NCBI GenBank assembly: GCA_947570695.1
Contig: CANOVB010000003.1
Location: 208,211-272,210 of the forward strand
Origin: an uncultured Clostridium sp.
Lineage (GTDB): Bacteria > Bacillota > Clostridia > TANB77 > CAG-508
DNA length: 64,000 nucleotides
Direction: 5' to 3'
The translations under genes were made by a program, and so were the position numbers. Under the pieces are notes generated by a model. The model saw only the letters and a list, made by a program, of their open reading frames with translations. It was not told the DNA's origin and did not search any database. Position 1 is the first letter of the stretch, and every line of letters starts with the position of its first letter. Shown here in pieces: positions 48,398-56,635 of the stretch.

Positions 48398-49339
48398 TTA
48401 ATTTTCTTTTAAAAATTTACTTCCTTCAAAATATGCTAAAAATATACTTTTTACTTTCTTTCTAAATTTTATTTTTGGATTTTTTAGAATTCTTTTCATA
48501 TAACTTTTTAACTTACTTTTTAAATCTTTGTACACTTCTTTAGCATTGTTTTTATAACAGTTAATAATTGCTATATGTAACTGTGTAGTAAAATAAGCTT
48601 CAGCTTCATTTTGCAATTTTGAATATTTTTCACATATAAAATTTAGCATCTCTTCTAAAAATTCTATTCCATTTGTTAATCTTTCACTAGTAAATTCAGC
48701 ATGTGATAAACTTCCATTTCTCTGCACATAATAATATCCAGCTTCACTTATATGACTTATTTTTGAAGCTTTGTCAAATAGTTTATATAAAACAGCAATT
48801 CTTTCCCTATTTTTTCCTTCTGGAAACTTTATGGTTTCAAATAATTCCTTTTTATATAATTTATCACAAACAAATGTGCTTATACCTTCTCCTACTAACA
48901 TCTTTCTTAATGCTTCTTCTGAATTTACTACATAATTTTCTTTGTTATACTTAATGATTTCATCTTGAAACATTTTTACAATATATCCAGAGCTTGAAAC
49001 ATCTGAACTAGTTTTTATTGCATTTTTATATAATAACTCTATTATTTCTAATTTTAAATAATCATCACTATCTACAAAAAATATCCATTTTCCAGTTGAT
49101 GCTTCTATTCCAACATTTCTTGCATGTCCTGCCCCAAAATTTTGTTGATGAATTACTTTTATTCGATTATCTTTAATTTTCCAAGCCTCACACATTTTTC
49201 CAGAGTTATCTGTTGAGCCATCATCTATTATTATTATTTCTAAATTTTTATAAGTCTGATTTACTATTGAATTTATGCACTTATCTAAAAACTTTTCAAC
49301 ATTATAAACTGGTATAATTATGCTAATTAATTCATCCAT
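48398..49339 (-). CDS. GT2 glycosyltransferase of the cassette island
   Basis: This 313-residue enzyme has ISIIIPVYNVEKFLDKCINS, IIDDGSTDNSGKMC and the catalytic FFVDSDDYL near residue 95. The C-terminal region is basic and helical, with KNREKIAVL-like segments. It is about 300 residues long, like its island paralogues at 53806-54720 and 55174-56091, and shares their N-terminal half closely. It lies directly downstream of the HPr-kinase-like gene, so that kinase, GT and peptide E form one operon. It may glycosylate the peptide or a phosphorylated form of it, or a polysaccharide. The first idea is inference from context. Confidence 0.87.
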   Translation of the reverse strand: MDELISIIIPVYNVEKFLDKCINSIVNQTYKNLEIIIIDDGSTDNSGKMCEAWKIKDNRIKVIHQQNFGAGHARNVGIEASTGKWIFFVDSDDYLKLEIIELLYKNAIKTSSDVSSSGYIVKMFQDEIIKYNKENYVVNSEEALRKMLVGEGISTFVCDKLYKKELFETIKFPEGKNRERIAVLYKLFDKASKISHISEAGYYYVQRNGSLSHAEFTSERLTNGIEFLEEMLNFICEKYSKLQNEAEAYFTTQLHIAIINCYKNNAKEVYKDLKSKLKSYMKRILKNPKIKFRKKVKSIFLAYFEGSKFLKEN

Positions 49340-49376
49340 TTTTTCTCCTAAATACTGATTTATTTTTTACTATTTA

Positions 49377-50099
49377 TCATTTTTTCATTGTTTCATAAGA
49401 CAATCTTGCTGCTTCTTCACTTATATTGCATTCTAATTTATACATTGGAATTTTGTCTGCAATTATTTCTATAGTGTCCCAAATTTTAAGCAGTTTCTCT
49501 TTTTCTAATATATGATTTGTTAAACTAAAAAATGTTTCTATTGCTTCTATTTTATTTAACCTTGTTATTTTATTTGTTTTTGCTTGTACTAAAAAAGTAA
49601 TTGCTTTTAATTTTACTTTCTTATTTTCACTAATATTTACATTTCCAGTAAATGGCGTTCCATATACATATATTCCTTCATCAAATATTCTTATTGCTGG
49701 TTTATCTGCATTTAAAATATATGGATTTGTGTCTTTAAAATATTTAAGCCATAAACCTGTATGAGTTGATTTTCCTATTCCTGATTCTGCTGAAAACAAA
49801 TATGCTTCATTATTAATTACTATTGCTGAAGCATGTAAAACACATCCCTTGCAATCTATCAGATTACTGCTAAATTTATTACCTACATGTACATATTCTA
49901 TAGTTTCCTCAATAGTTAAATTTTCTTCTGGTTCATCTTCACAAATTAATTTTAATTCTTCTATTTTTTTATCTGTAATATTAATAGATATATCTGTAAG
50001 ATTACCTTCAGCATTAACCATATATTTTTCTGAATGTTCTTTTAAAAGATTATATTTTGGTTCATATTCAATTATTAAATCTGCTATTTTGTATTTCAT
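49377..50099 (-). CDS. HPr-kinase-like P-loop kinase
   Basis: This 240-residue protein has the C-terminal kinase core of HPrK-type proteins: GCVLHASAIVINNEAYLF, the P-loop SAESGIGKSTHTGLW near residue 105, NADKPAIRIF and YGTPFTGN. The N-terminal 85 residues are unrelated to HPrK. In some RiPP loci, notably Firmicute lasso-peptide clusters, such kinases phosphorylate a Ser of the precursor peptide. Here the gene follows peptide E by 15 bases with a strong ribosome site. The Ser/Thr in GATSVAPV of that peptide is the obvious candidate target; this is inference. It could also act on another small molecule or protein. Confidence 0.8.
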   Translation of the reverse strand: MKYKIADLIIEYEPKYNLLKEHSEKYMVNAEGNLTDISINITDKKIEELKLICEDEPEENLTIEETIEYVHVGNKFSSNLIDCKGCVLHASAIVINNEAYLFSAESGIGKSTHTGLWLKYFKDTNPYILNADKPAIRIFDEGIYVYGTPFTGNVNISENKKVKLKAITFLVQAKTNKITRLNKIEAIETFFSLTNHILEKEKLLKIWDTIEIIADKIPMYKLECNISEEAARLSYETMKK

Positions 50100-50114
50100 T
50101 ATCTCCTACCCCTT

Positions 50115-50219
50115 TTATACTGGAGCGACACTTGTAGCTCCAACTCTTACTTCTTTATTTATTATCATGCCCAATTTTAAATCTGGCTCTAAATAGTGCA
50201 TCTTTTCATTTCCTTCCAT
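50115..50219 (-). CDS. YxxPDLKLG peptide E, candidate RiPP precursor
   Basis: This intact 34-codon gene has GGAGG eight bases before its ATG. The N-terminal part carries HYLEPDLKLGMII, the shared motif. The C-terminal part EVRVGATSVAPV has Thr and Ser as possible modification sites. The Y-x-x-P-x-L spacing matches the leader motif that RRE (PqqD-like) domains bind in lasso and related RiPPs. No RRE, leader protease or cyclase gene is present in the window, so the class is undetermined. It is followed by the HPr-kinase-like and GT2 genes. Confidence 0.75.
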   Translation of the reverse strand: MEGNEKMHYLEPDLKLGMIINKEVRVGATSVAPV

Positions 50220-50324
50220 ATTCCTCACCTCCTTTCAATAAAACAAAATTGGAGAGCATTAAATGCCAAATTATAGATACTAATTTGTCCAATTTAATTT
50301 GTTTGCAATAATTAATGGATCTTT

Positions 50325-50441
50325 AATCATTTCATTTGCTACAGATAAGAAATGTTATTGCGCCAATTTTACATAGTAAAATTGTGTACAAATTTTGCGA
50401 AGATTTTATTACAGGAATTGCGAATCAATTTCCTATAATAT
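50325..50441 (-). repeat. Interspersed repeat, copy A
   Basis: On the minus strand it runs from ATTATAGGAAATT through GCAATTCCTGTAAT, GCAAAATTTGTACAC and a palindromic TTTTACTATGTAAAA to ACATTTCTTATCTG. It starts right after the terminator at 50442-50488. Related copies lie at 41880, 43283 and 62900. It fills the spacer between leader copy 2 and peptide E. Confidence 0.6.
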
Positions 50442-50488
50442 AAAAAGACTTTTATTAGAATAGATTTATTCTAATAAAAATCTTTTTT
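50442..50488 (-). terminator. Terminator/attenuator between leader 2 and peptide E
   Basis: Stem AAAGATTTTTATTAGAATA/TATTCTAATAAAAGTCTTT with a short loop and a U-run (TTTTTATATTAT) on minus. Because it lies between the promoter and the peptide gene, readthrough would be needed for peptide expression. Confidence 0.75.
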
Positions 50489-50504
50489 AAATTATTTATT
50501 CCAT

Positions 50505-50600
50505 TATTTTTAGAGTAGTTTTTTACTACTCTTTTTTCTTCTCTTAAATTTCTACTTGTGTATGTGTGTGTACTCCTGCAACGGTTTTAAGTTTATGCAT
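50505..50600 (-). promoter_or_regulatory. Cassette leader element, copy 2
   Basis: Covers the tiny frame (50544-50600) plus the hairpin AGAGTAGT-AAAAA-ACTACTCT that follows it. Sequence conservation with copies 1 and 3-5 extends over the hairpin, beyond the coding part. On plus the hairpin is followed by TTTTTTCTTC, so it could also stop antisense transcription. Confidence 0.6.
50544..50600 (-). CDS. Tiny leader ORF 2 (VHTHTQVEI type)
   Basis: Frame of 18 codons, reading MHKLKTVAGVHTHTQVEI, behind AAGGAAAAA. The alternating His/Thr codons at the end recall leader peptides of attenuation systems, but nothing links it to His or Thr supply. The frame is intact here and in copies 3 and 5 and broken in 1 and 4, so it may be only part of a structured RNA. 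Confidence 0.45.
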   Translation of the reverse strand: MHKLKTVAGVHTHTQVEI

Positions 50601-50633
50601 TTTTATTTTTCCTTTTTATTTTATTAATATATT

Positions 50634-50660
50634 TTTATACCTTATTATATTATTTGTCAA
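50634..50660 (-). promoter_or_regulatory. Promoter of cassette E
   Basis: Minus strand TTGACA (50655-50660) with TATAAA (50634-50639) at a 15-base spacing, or TAAAAA at 17. It lies just downstream of the Stealth gene stop. Confidence 0.5.
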
Positions 50661-50671
50661 TAATAAATTCT

Positions 50672-51677
50672 TTAAATTTCAAAAGATGATTTTTCTGGCA
50701 AAATACTTTCAAAAGCATCCTGAATAGCTTTCTTTTTCACTTCGAAATCTTTAATATCTCTATTATCATTCATACATATTTGTTTATATTTTTGACTTTT
50801 TATAGTTTCTACAATTTCATCTATACTATTATCATCTATCATAAAAGCCATTCCTGCTTCATCTTTTCTTATTTCAAAGTTTCCTTTTGCTATTTGCCAA
50901 TATCTAAATACATATTGGCAAACATCATATATAGACCTAAATTTATGGCTACTTACTTCACCTAAATATTTTTTCTCTTTTTCCCAAGTTTCTATAAAAG
51001 TAGTTTTTTTATAACTTTGCGTAAGATGATAAATATTAAATCCTAAAAAATCTTCAAAAGATTCCAATCTTTCATTTTCTTTTAATCCATTTTCTCCATT
51101 TTCTAATGCTTTCCATTTTTCTTTATATTTTTTAATACAAGCTTTCTTATCAAAATTTTTATTTATTACAGAAATACAATTTAAAAAAATATGAGAAAAT
51201 ATATTAAATTGATTTTCCTTCTCTATTACAGTTTCCATTGCAGTATCTACTGGTTTTCCATTAATAAAAAAGTCTTCCTCTTTTACATGATTTATTAAAA
51301 ACATATCATCATTAAATAATACAAAATTTTCTCCGTAAATCTTCCAATCTATGCAAATTTAATTCTATCGGAATTGAGCTAAATGTTGGTAAATACTCTT
51401 CTGGAATATAATCAGAATGTCTTACAACGTTTAATTTAGGATTGTTCATATTTAACCACTCGGGAACTCTACTTGAAGTAATAAAATGTATTTTATTTAC
51501 AAATGGTGCAAATTTTTCTATTCCTCTAAACCAATATTGTAAATTTTCCCAATTTCTATATCTTTCTATTGTATCAGTTAATTTATCTACTCCAAATAAA
51601 TATTTATTTCTTTCTGCTAACCATTCTGGATCATTGCCATCAACATAAGTAATTACAAAATCAATTTTCTCTCTCAT
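50672..51677 (-). CDS. Stealth-family sugar-phosphate transferase 1, frame interrupted by CGG-A at 51333-51335
   Basis: The first 114 residues carry the Stealth N-terminal regions: IDFVITYVDGNDPEWL, then FRGIEKFAPFVNKIHFIT and VPEWLNMNNPKLNVVRHSDYI. The frame then meets CGG and stops eight codons later. Skipping the C gives GENFVLFNDDMFL and continues through VSSHKFRSIYDVCQYVFRYW and IDDNSIDEIVE to the end, for 114 + 220 = 334 residues. That is exactly the length of the intact paralogue at 52733-53737. Stealth proteins transfer hexose-1-phosphate to make phosphodiester-linked glycans. A nonsense-type pseudogene or sequencing error are the alternatives. Confidence 0.85.
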
Positions 51678-51688
51678 TATTTTACCTC

Positions 51689-52717
51689 TTAATGATTTTT
51701 ATTCCATGTATCCTTCCTATTCCAAAATTCGTCACTTCTACCATTATAGTATTCTTCTAATACCTTGTCCATTATTCTATAAGTTTCTAAAGCCTCTTTT
51801 GCTAAGCATATATTTAAATTATTTCCCGTTAATAATGATTTGACAACATCTTGTATCATTCTTTCCTGTATTACTATTGGATTATCTGCTGATACAATAT
51901 CTAATCCTTCATCTGTAAAAACAAAAATATCACTTTTCTCATGAACTGAAAATTCAATTTTACCTTTTGTACCATATATTACCATTCTATCATTTTTATT
52001 TGTTGATAATAAATTAAAATTAGCTGTTCCAAGTATTCCTTTACATGTTTTAAATGACATAACAACTAAATCTTCTACATCGTATTCATTATTATTGTTC
52101 TTAGCAATTCCATAAATTTCAGTAAAATTTCCTAATAAATACACCATTAAATCTATGGCATGTGGAGCAATATCATAAAATTTTCCTCCACCTGAAATTT
52201 CTACATTATATCTCCATTCATTTTGTCGAATCTTTTCTTTGTTATATGTTCTATCTAATCTAAAATCCACCTCACAAATTTTGCCAATTTGTCCTTCTTC
52301 TATAATTTCTTTAACTTTCATAAATTTAGGAAGTGCTCTACTATAATGTGCTACATAAAGTGGGACATTAGCTTCTTCAAACATTTTTGTAATTTGAATT
52401 GCTTCACTATAATTTCTGGCAAAAGGTTTTTCTATATATGTTGGTTTTTTTGCTCTACAACATTTAATTGCTTGCTCATAATGTAATCCTGGGGGTGTAG
52501 CAATATAAATAGCATTAACCTCATTATCATTTAATATATCATCTATATTATCATACCATTTTTTTGCATTCCACTTTTTAGCAGAAGCTTCTGCTTTTTC
52601 AAGACTTCTTCTCATAATAGCATAAATAGAGCTATTTTCAGTAGAATTAAAAGCTTCACCGCTTTTATATTCTACTACATCTCCACATCCAATTAAGCCC
52701 CATTTAATTTGCTCCAT
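51689..52717 (-). CDS. Gfo/Idh/MocA-family oxidoreductase
   Basis: This 342-residue enzyme has an N-terminal NAD(P)-binding motif (WGLIGCGDVVEYKSG) and VNAIYIATPPGLHYEQAIKC. The conserved EKPFARNYSEA carries the active-site Lys. YNVEISGGGKFYDIAPHAIDLMVYLLG gives the catalytic His region. Such enzymes oxidise or reduce sugars, often nucleotide sugars, at a ring carbon. It sits between two Stealth genes with spacers of 11-15 bases, so it probably prepares the donor or acceptor sugar they use. The specific substrate is not evident. Confidence 0.9.
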   Translation of the reverse strand: MEQIKWGLIGCGDVVEYKSGEAFNSTENSSIYAIMRRSLEKAEASAKKWNAKKWYDNIDDILNDNEVNAIYIATPPGLHYEQAIKCCRAKKPTYIEKPFARNYSEAIQITKMFEEANVPLYVAHYSRALPKFMKVKEIIEEGQIGKICEVDFRLDRTYNKEKIRQNEWRYNVEISGGGKFYDIAPHAIDLMVYLLGNFTEIYGIAKNNNNEYDVEDLVVMSFKTCKGILGTANFNLLSTNKNDRMVIYGTKGKIEFSVHEKSDIFVFTDEGLDIVSADNPIVIQERMIQDVVKSLLTGNNLNICLAKEALETYRIMDKVLEEYYNGRSDEFWNRKDTWNKNH

Positions 52718-52732
52718 ACATCCTCCTAAAAG

Positions 52733-53737
52733 TTATAATTCAAATTTTGATTTATCTGGCAAAATACTTTCAAAAGCCTTTTGTATTTTCTTTTTATTTT
52801 TTTCAAAATTTTTAAGTTTATTATTATCATTTATACATATCTGCCTATACTTTTGTTTTTCTATTGCTTCTACGATATCACCTATTGTATTATCATCTAT
52901 TTTAAAAGCCTTGCCTAAAGGCTTTTTCGAAACTTCAATCTCCCCTTTTGCAAACTGCCAATATCTAAATATATATTGATTTACATCATATATAGTTCTA
53001 AATTTATGACTAGTAGTCTCACCTAGAATCATTTCCTCTTTTTTCCATGCTTCTTCTAATATCGATTTTTTAAAACTTTGTGGAAGATTATAATTATAAA
53101 ATCCTAAGAACATATTATAAGAATTTAAATTCTTATTTTGTTCTACTCCCTTTTTTCCAATTTTAGATGAATACCATATTTTTTTATTTTGTTCTATGCA
53201 ATCTTTTTTATTAAAATGTCTATTTATTACTCCTACACAATTCAAATAAATATGTGGAAACATATCATAAGGGTCACATGAAGTTATCGGATTTTCTATA
53301 GCTCTATCTACTGGTTTACCATTAACAAAATAGTCATTTTCTTTTACTGACTTGGTTAAAAACATATCAGAATTAAAATATACAAAGTGCTCTTCTAGCT
53401 CTTTTATCCTATGCATATTTAATTCTACAGGATTAAGACAAAATGTTGGTAAAAAAACTGGTGATATATAATCTGAATGTTTTACTATATTTAATTTAGG
53501 ATGATTTACGTTTAACCATTTTGGCAATTTACCTGGTGTAATAAAATGTATTTTATTTACAAATGGGGCAAATTTTTCTACTCCTCTGAACCAATATTGT
53601 AAAATTTCATAATTTTTATGTCTTTCATTTGAATCATATAACTTATCAAGTCCAAATAAATAATCTTCTCTATCTAATAACCATTCAGCATCTTCTTCAT
53701 CAACATAAGCAATTACAAAGTCTATTTTTTCGCTCAT
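52733..53737 (-). CDS. Stealth-family sugar-phosphate transferase 2
   Basis: This intact 334-residue protein carries the four Stealth conserved regions in order: IDFVIAYVDEEDAEWL at the N-terminus, FRGVEKFAPFVNKIHFIT and PKWLNVNHPKLNIVKHSDYI, then TSHKFRTIYDVNQYIFRYW, and finally IDDNTIGDIVEAIEKQKYRQ. It is shorter than eukaryotic GlcNAc-1-phosphotransferases and similar to bacterial capsule phosphotransferases. It is the undamaged copy of three in this island and should make sugar-phosphate linkages at the cytoplasmic face. It follows the GT2 gene at 53806-54720. Confidence 0.9.
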   Translation of the reverse strand: MSEKIDFVIAYVDEEDAEWLLDREDYLFGLDKLYDSNERHKNYEILQYWFRGVEKFAPFVNKIHFITPGKLPKWLNVNHPKLNIVKHSDYISPVFLPTFCLNPVELNMHRIKELEEHFVYFNSDMFLTKSVKENDYFVNGKPVDRAIENPITSCDPYDMFPHIYLNCVGVINRHFNKKDCIEQNKKIWYSSKIGKKGVEQNKNLNSYNMFLGFYNYNLPQSFKKSILEEAWKKEEMILGETTSHKFRTIYDVNQYIFRYWQFAKGEIEVSKKPLGKAFKIDDNTIGDIVEAIEKQKYRQICINDNNKLKNFEKNKKKIQKAFESILPDKSKFEL

Positions 53738-53805
53738 TTTCTTTCTCCTTTTGATATAACAACATCATTTTATAACATGTTTTTTTAATAATCAAGTTTA
53801 AAATA

Positions 53806-54720
53806 TCAATATAAATATGCTAAAAACACGCTCCTTGCTTTAAAATAAAAAGTCATTTTTTTATTTTTTAAAATTCTAGGAATATACTCTCTTAACTTTA
53901 TTTTTATATTTTTGCAATCAGCTTTCATCTTATTTTCTTTGCATAATATAACATGTCTATTTAATTGCCTTATAAAAAATTCTTCCGCATATTCCATTAA
54001 ATTTGGATATTCTTTTTCTATAAACTCTAATAACTCTTCTAAAAAGTCAATTACAATTAATCTCTCTTTTGAAAATTCTTTATGCATGATGCTTCCATGT
54101 CTTTGTATATAATGATATCCAGGTTTATCTATGTGAGTAGTTATTTTAGATTTAGCAAGTACTTTATATACAGTTGCAATGTCTTCATGAATTTTACCAT
54201 CTGGAAATCTTATACCATCAAATAACTCTTTCTTGTAAAGTTTTCCCCATAGAACTGGAAAAACATCATTTCTCAAAAATAACCTTTTTAAAGTTTCTTC
54301 TGTATCTGCTACAAAGTTTGAATTAGAAAATAATATTACACTATTACTATAAGCTTCTGCTATATGTCCACAACTAGCAATATCTGCATTATTTTCTGTT
54401 AAACTTTTATATAAATTTTCTATATAATCTGGTTCTATATAGTCATCACTATCTACAAAGCATATATATTCTCCAGTTGTCTTTTCTAATCCAATATTTC
54501 TAGTATCACTTACTCCAGTATTTTCTTTATGAGTTAATCTTACCCTATTATCTTTTTCTTGCCATTTATCACATATTTGGACTGATTCATCTGTTGAACC
54601 ATCATCAATTAAAATTATTTCTAAATTCTTATAAGTCTGGTTTACAATGCTAGAAATACATTTATCTAAAAACTTTTCTACATTATAAACTGGCACAATT
54701 ACACTAATTAACTTGTCCAA
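53806..54720 (-). CDS. GT2 glycosyltransferase of the cassette island
   Basis: The start is TTG at 54720, nine bases after GAGG; no ATG fits the conserved N-terminus. The 304-residue product reads ISVIVPVYNVEKFLDKCISS, then LIDDGSTDESVQIC and YICFVDSDDYIEPDY. The C-terminal part is helical and Lys-rich. It has its own promoter (54760-54788) downstream of the terminator that follows peptide D. It begins a four-gene set: GT2, Stealth 2, oxidoreductase, Stealth 1. The set could build a phospho-oligosaccharide. Confidence 0.87.
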   Translation of the reverse strand: MDKLISVIVPVYNVEKFLDKCISSIVNQTYKNLEIILIDDGSTDESVQICDKWQEKDNRVRLTHKENTGVSDTRNIGLEKTTGEYICFVDSDDYIEPDYIENLYKSLTENNADIASCGHIAEAYSNSVILFSNSNFVADTEETLKRLFLRNDVFPVLWGKLYKKELFDGIRFPDGKIHEDIATVYKVLAKSKITTHIDKPGYHYIQRHGSIMHKEFSKERLIVIDFLEELLEFIEKEYPNLMEYAEEFFIRQLNRHVILCKENKMKADCKNIKIKLREYIPRILKNKKMTFYFKARSVFLAYLY

Positions 54721-54759
54721 TTTTTCTTACCTCATACTTAATTTTGCTATAACACCTGT

Positions 54760-54788
54760 ATTCTACTATATATTTTTATAATATGCAA
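54760..54788 (-). promoter_or_regulatory. Promoter of the GT2-Stealth-oxidoreductase set
   Basis: Minus strand TTGCAT (54783-54788), 17-base spacer, TAGAAT (54760-54765), about 40 bases before the TTG start. Confidence 0.55.
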
Positions 54789-54824
54789 CTTTGGTAAAAA
54801 TAACCCGTAATTAGCCTAAAATGA

Positions 54825-54856
54825 ACAAAAAGTAGACAAAAATGTCTACTTTTTAT
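54825..54856 (-). terminator. Terminator after peptide D
   Basis: Perfect stem AAAAAGTAGAC/GTCTACTTTTT with a 6-base loop, symmetrical so it can act in both directions. It isolates peptide D as a short transcript. Confidence 0.8.
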
Positions 54857-54866
54857 TCATTTTTAA

Positions 54867-54965
54867 CTAAAAAAGTCCAGAATCTGCTATTGTTATTGTT
54901 TCTTCCATTAATACTCCTAATTTCATATCCGGTATATTGTACTTTTCTTTGTTTCTATTATCCAT
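54867..54965 (-). CDS. YxxPDMKLG peptide D, candidate RiPP precursor
   Basis: Intact 32-codon gene, ATG behind AAGGGAG. The motif is KYNIPDMKLGVLM; the C-terminal half is EETITIADSGLF, with Thr and Ser. It lies between two terminators, downstream of leader copy 3 and the GT2 at 55174-56091. No signal peptide is present. A precursor-like role is inferred from the motif shared with five other peptides in the island. Confidence 0.7.
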   Translation of the reverse strand: MDNRNKEKYNIPDMKLGVLMEETITIADSGLF

Positions 54966-55011
54966 ACTATATTTACTCCCTTCTTCTTTATCTATTTTTT
55001 GATAAAAATGC

Positions 55012-55069
55012 AAAAATAAGTCTTCTTTAAACAAATATAATCATATATTTGCTTGAAAAAGACTTATTT
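55012..55069 (-). terminator. Terminator/attenuator between leader 3 and peptide D
   Basis: Arms AAATAAGTCTT and AAGACTTATTT with an inner CAAATATA/TATATTTG pairing, followed on minus by TTGCATTTTTAT. Confidence 0.7.
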
Positions 55070-55080
55070 CTATTTGCACT

Positions 55081-55169
55081 ATTTTTAGAGTAGTTTTTTA
55101 CTACTCTTTTTTCTTCTTTTAAATTTCTACTTTTGTGTGTACTCTTACAAGGGTTTTAAAGTTTTTCAT
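55081..55169 (-). promoter_or_regulatory. Cassette leader element, copy 3
   Basis: Same hairpin AGAGTAGT/ACTACTCT and AAGTAGAAATTT block as the other copies. It begins four bases after the stop of the GT2 gene and has no promoter of its own. Confidence 0.55.
55119..55169 (-). CDS. Tiny leader ORF 3 (VHTKVEI type)
   Basis: Sixteen codons, MKNFKTLVRVHTKVEI, with AGGA about ten bases upstream. It lacks the expanded His/Thr repeat. Frame intact; function unknown. Confidence 0.4.
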   Translation of the reverse strand: MKNFKTLVRVHTKVEI

Positions 55170-55173
55170 TTTA

Positions 55174-56091
55174 CTATATTCCTAAAAAAATAATTCTTAA
55201 ACTTTTAATTTTTGTACTAATTTTCATTTTTGAATTTTCTAATATTCTTTTTTTATATTTTTTTAATTTTAGCTTTAATTCTTTATATTCATTTTTTAAT
55301 TTACTTTTTTTATATATTAAAGAAAATTTATTTAATGACTCAATTAAAAATATTTCTGCTTCTTCTTTCAAATTTGGATATTTCTTTTCAACAAAATTTA
55401 AAATATCCTCTTTATAATATATAATAGTTAAATTTTTTCTGGTTACTTTAGAAGATCCAATACTCCCTGCTCTTTGCATATAATGATACCCAGCCAGTTT
55501 TATATGACTTATCTTTTTTGCTTTATCGAATAACATATATGTTATTGCTAAATCTTCATTAATTTTCCCTACTGGAAATTTTATATTATCAAATAATTCT
55601 CTTTTATAGATTTTTGCCCAAACTCCAATATGAATATCATTCTTTAACAGCATTCTTTTAATCATTTCTTCTGAATCAGCTATATAATCATTTTCACAAA
55701 ATTTTAAATTTTTCTTATAAAAATTTTCAGAAATTATTCCACAAGCAGTGATTCCAGTGTTGTTTTTTATCATATCTTTATATAAGTTTTCTATCATATC
55801 TAATTCTAAATAATCATCACTATCTACAAAAACAATATATTTCCCTATGGATTTCTCTACTCCAATATTTCTTGTAGCACTTAGTCCTTCATTTTTTTTA
55901 TGAATTACTATTATTCGCTTATCTTCATTTTTCCAAGTATCACATATTTTTCCAGAATTATCTGTAGAGCCATCATCTACAAGAATTATTTCTAAGTTTT
56001 TATATGTTTGATTTACTATTGTTTTTATACACTTATTTAAGAAAACATCTACATTATATACAGGAACAATTACACTAATTAGTTCTTCCAA
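55174..56091 (-). CDS. GT2 glycosyltransferase of the cassette island
   Basis: The start is a TTG at 56091 with GGAG six bases before it. The 305-residue product shares ISVIVPVYNVDVFLNKCIKT, LVDDGSTDNSGKIC and YIVFVDSDDYLELD with its island paralogues. The C-terminal 60 residues are strongly basic. It directly follows peptide C (spacer about 33 bases), giving the pair peptide-GT that recurs in the island. A role in modifying that peptide is possible but unproven. Confidence 0.87.
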   Translation of the reverse strand: MEELISVIVPVYNVDVFLNKCIKTIVNQTYKNLEIILVDDGSTDNSGKICDTWKNEDKRIIVIHKKNEGLSATRNIGVEKSIGKYIVFVDSDDYLELDMIENLYKDMIKNNTGITACGIISENFYKKNLKFCENDYIADSEEMIKRMLLKNDIHIGVWAKIYKRELFDNIKFPVGKINEDLAITYMLFDKAKKISHIKLAGYHYMQRAGSIGSSKVTRKNLTIIYYKEDILNFVEKKYPNLKEEAEIFLIESLNKFSLIYKKSKLKNEYKELKLKLKKYKKRILENSKMKISTKIKSLRIIFLGI

Positions 56092-56124
56092 TTTTTTCTC
56101 CTAATAATATTATTTTTTATAAAT

Positions 56125-56211
56125 TTACGAAGCTGCAAAAAGTTCTTTTACTTCTTTTACTATTACGCCTAATTTTAATTCTGGTTTATCATATATTTTG
56201 TTAATATCCAT
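56125..56211 (-). CDS. YxxPELKLG peptide C, candidate RiPP precursor
   Basis: Intact 28-codon gene, the shortest of the family, with AAAGGAGG 7 bases before the ATG. The motif is IYDKPELKLGVIV and the tail is KEVKELFAAS, ending in a single Ser. It is followed by a GT2 gene. The very short C-terminal part argues against a lasso-type ring and for a small linear product or a terminal modification. Confidence 0.7.
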   Translation of the reverse strand: MDINKIYDKPELKLGVIVKEVKELFAAS

Positions 56212-56241
56212 TTTATATCCTCCTTTCTTTACTCTTATATA

Positions 56242-56303
56242 AAATAAAAATAAGCCTTTATTAAACAGAATTATTTTTCTGTTAATAAAGACTTATTTTT
56301 ATT
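56242..56303 (-). terminator. Terminator/attenuator between leader 4 and peptide C
   Basis: Arms AAATAAAAATAAGTCTTTATTAA and its complement around an ACAGAA..TTCTGT core, with U-rich ends on both sides. Confidence 0.7.
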
Positions 56304-56307
56304 TACA

Positions 56308-56399
56308 ATATTTTTAGAGCAGTTTTTTACTACTCTTTTTTCTTCTTCTAAAATTCTACTTGTGTGTGTATGCTCTCGCAAGGTTTTTAAGCTTCGCAT
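56308..56399 (-). promoter_or_regulatory. Cassette leader element, copy 4
   Basis: Closely similar to copy 5, with the hairpin (one mismatch, AGAGTAGT/ACTGCTCT) and ACACACACAAGTAGAA block. The ATG frame at 56399 runs past the block and the QVEF end is out of frame, so the tiny peptide is not preserved here although the RNA is. Confidence 0.55.
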
Positions 56400-56435
56400 T
56401 TTTATTTCTTCCTTTGCTTCTTTATTTATATTTTT

Positions 56436-56464
56436 ATTATAAACAAAGATTTTTACTTTTTCAA
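56436..56464 (-). promoter_or_regulatory. Promoter of cassette C
   Basis: Minus strand TTGAAA (56459-56464), 17-base spacer, TATAAT (56436-56441). Almost identical in sequence to the promoter at 56848-56876. Confidence 0.8.
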
Positions 56465-56504
56465 GTACAATTTATTCTTTTTTAGAAATCTATAACAACT
56501 TAGT

Positions 56505-56597
56505 TTAACTTGGACTCCAAAGTTCAGCATTTGCATATTTATCTACAATCGGTCCTATTTTCAAATCTGCCTTTACATAATTTAATGTTTCTTTCAA
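56505..56597 (-). CDS. YVKADLKIG peptide B, candidate RiPP precursor
   Basis: The start is TTG, seven bases after GGAGGG; no ATG is available in frame. The 30 residues contain NYVKADLKIGPIV, the most divergent form of the motif (Ala instead of Pro), and end DKYANAELWSPS with a C-terminal Ser. It stands alone between leader copies 5 and 4, without an enzyme gene of its own. Confidence 0.65.
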   Translation of the reverse strand: MKETLNYVKADLKIGPIVDKYANAELWSPS

Positions 56598-56635
56598 ATC
56601 TATCCCTCCTTTCAAATGTTTCTCAAAAACTAGCA

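Noticed and set aside
50544-50600. Histidine- or threonine-operon attenuator peptide
   Set aside because: No histidine or threonine biosynthesis gene follows any of the five copies, and the frame is not conserved in two of them.
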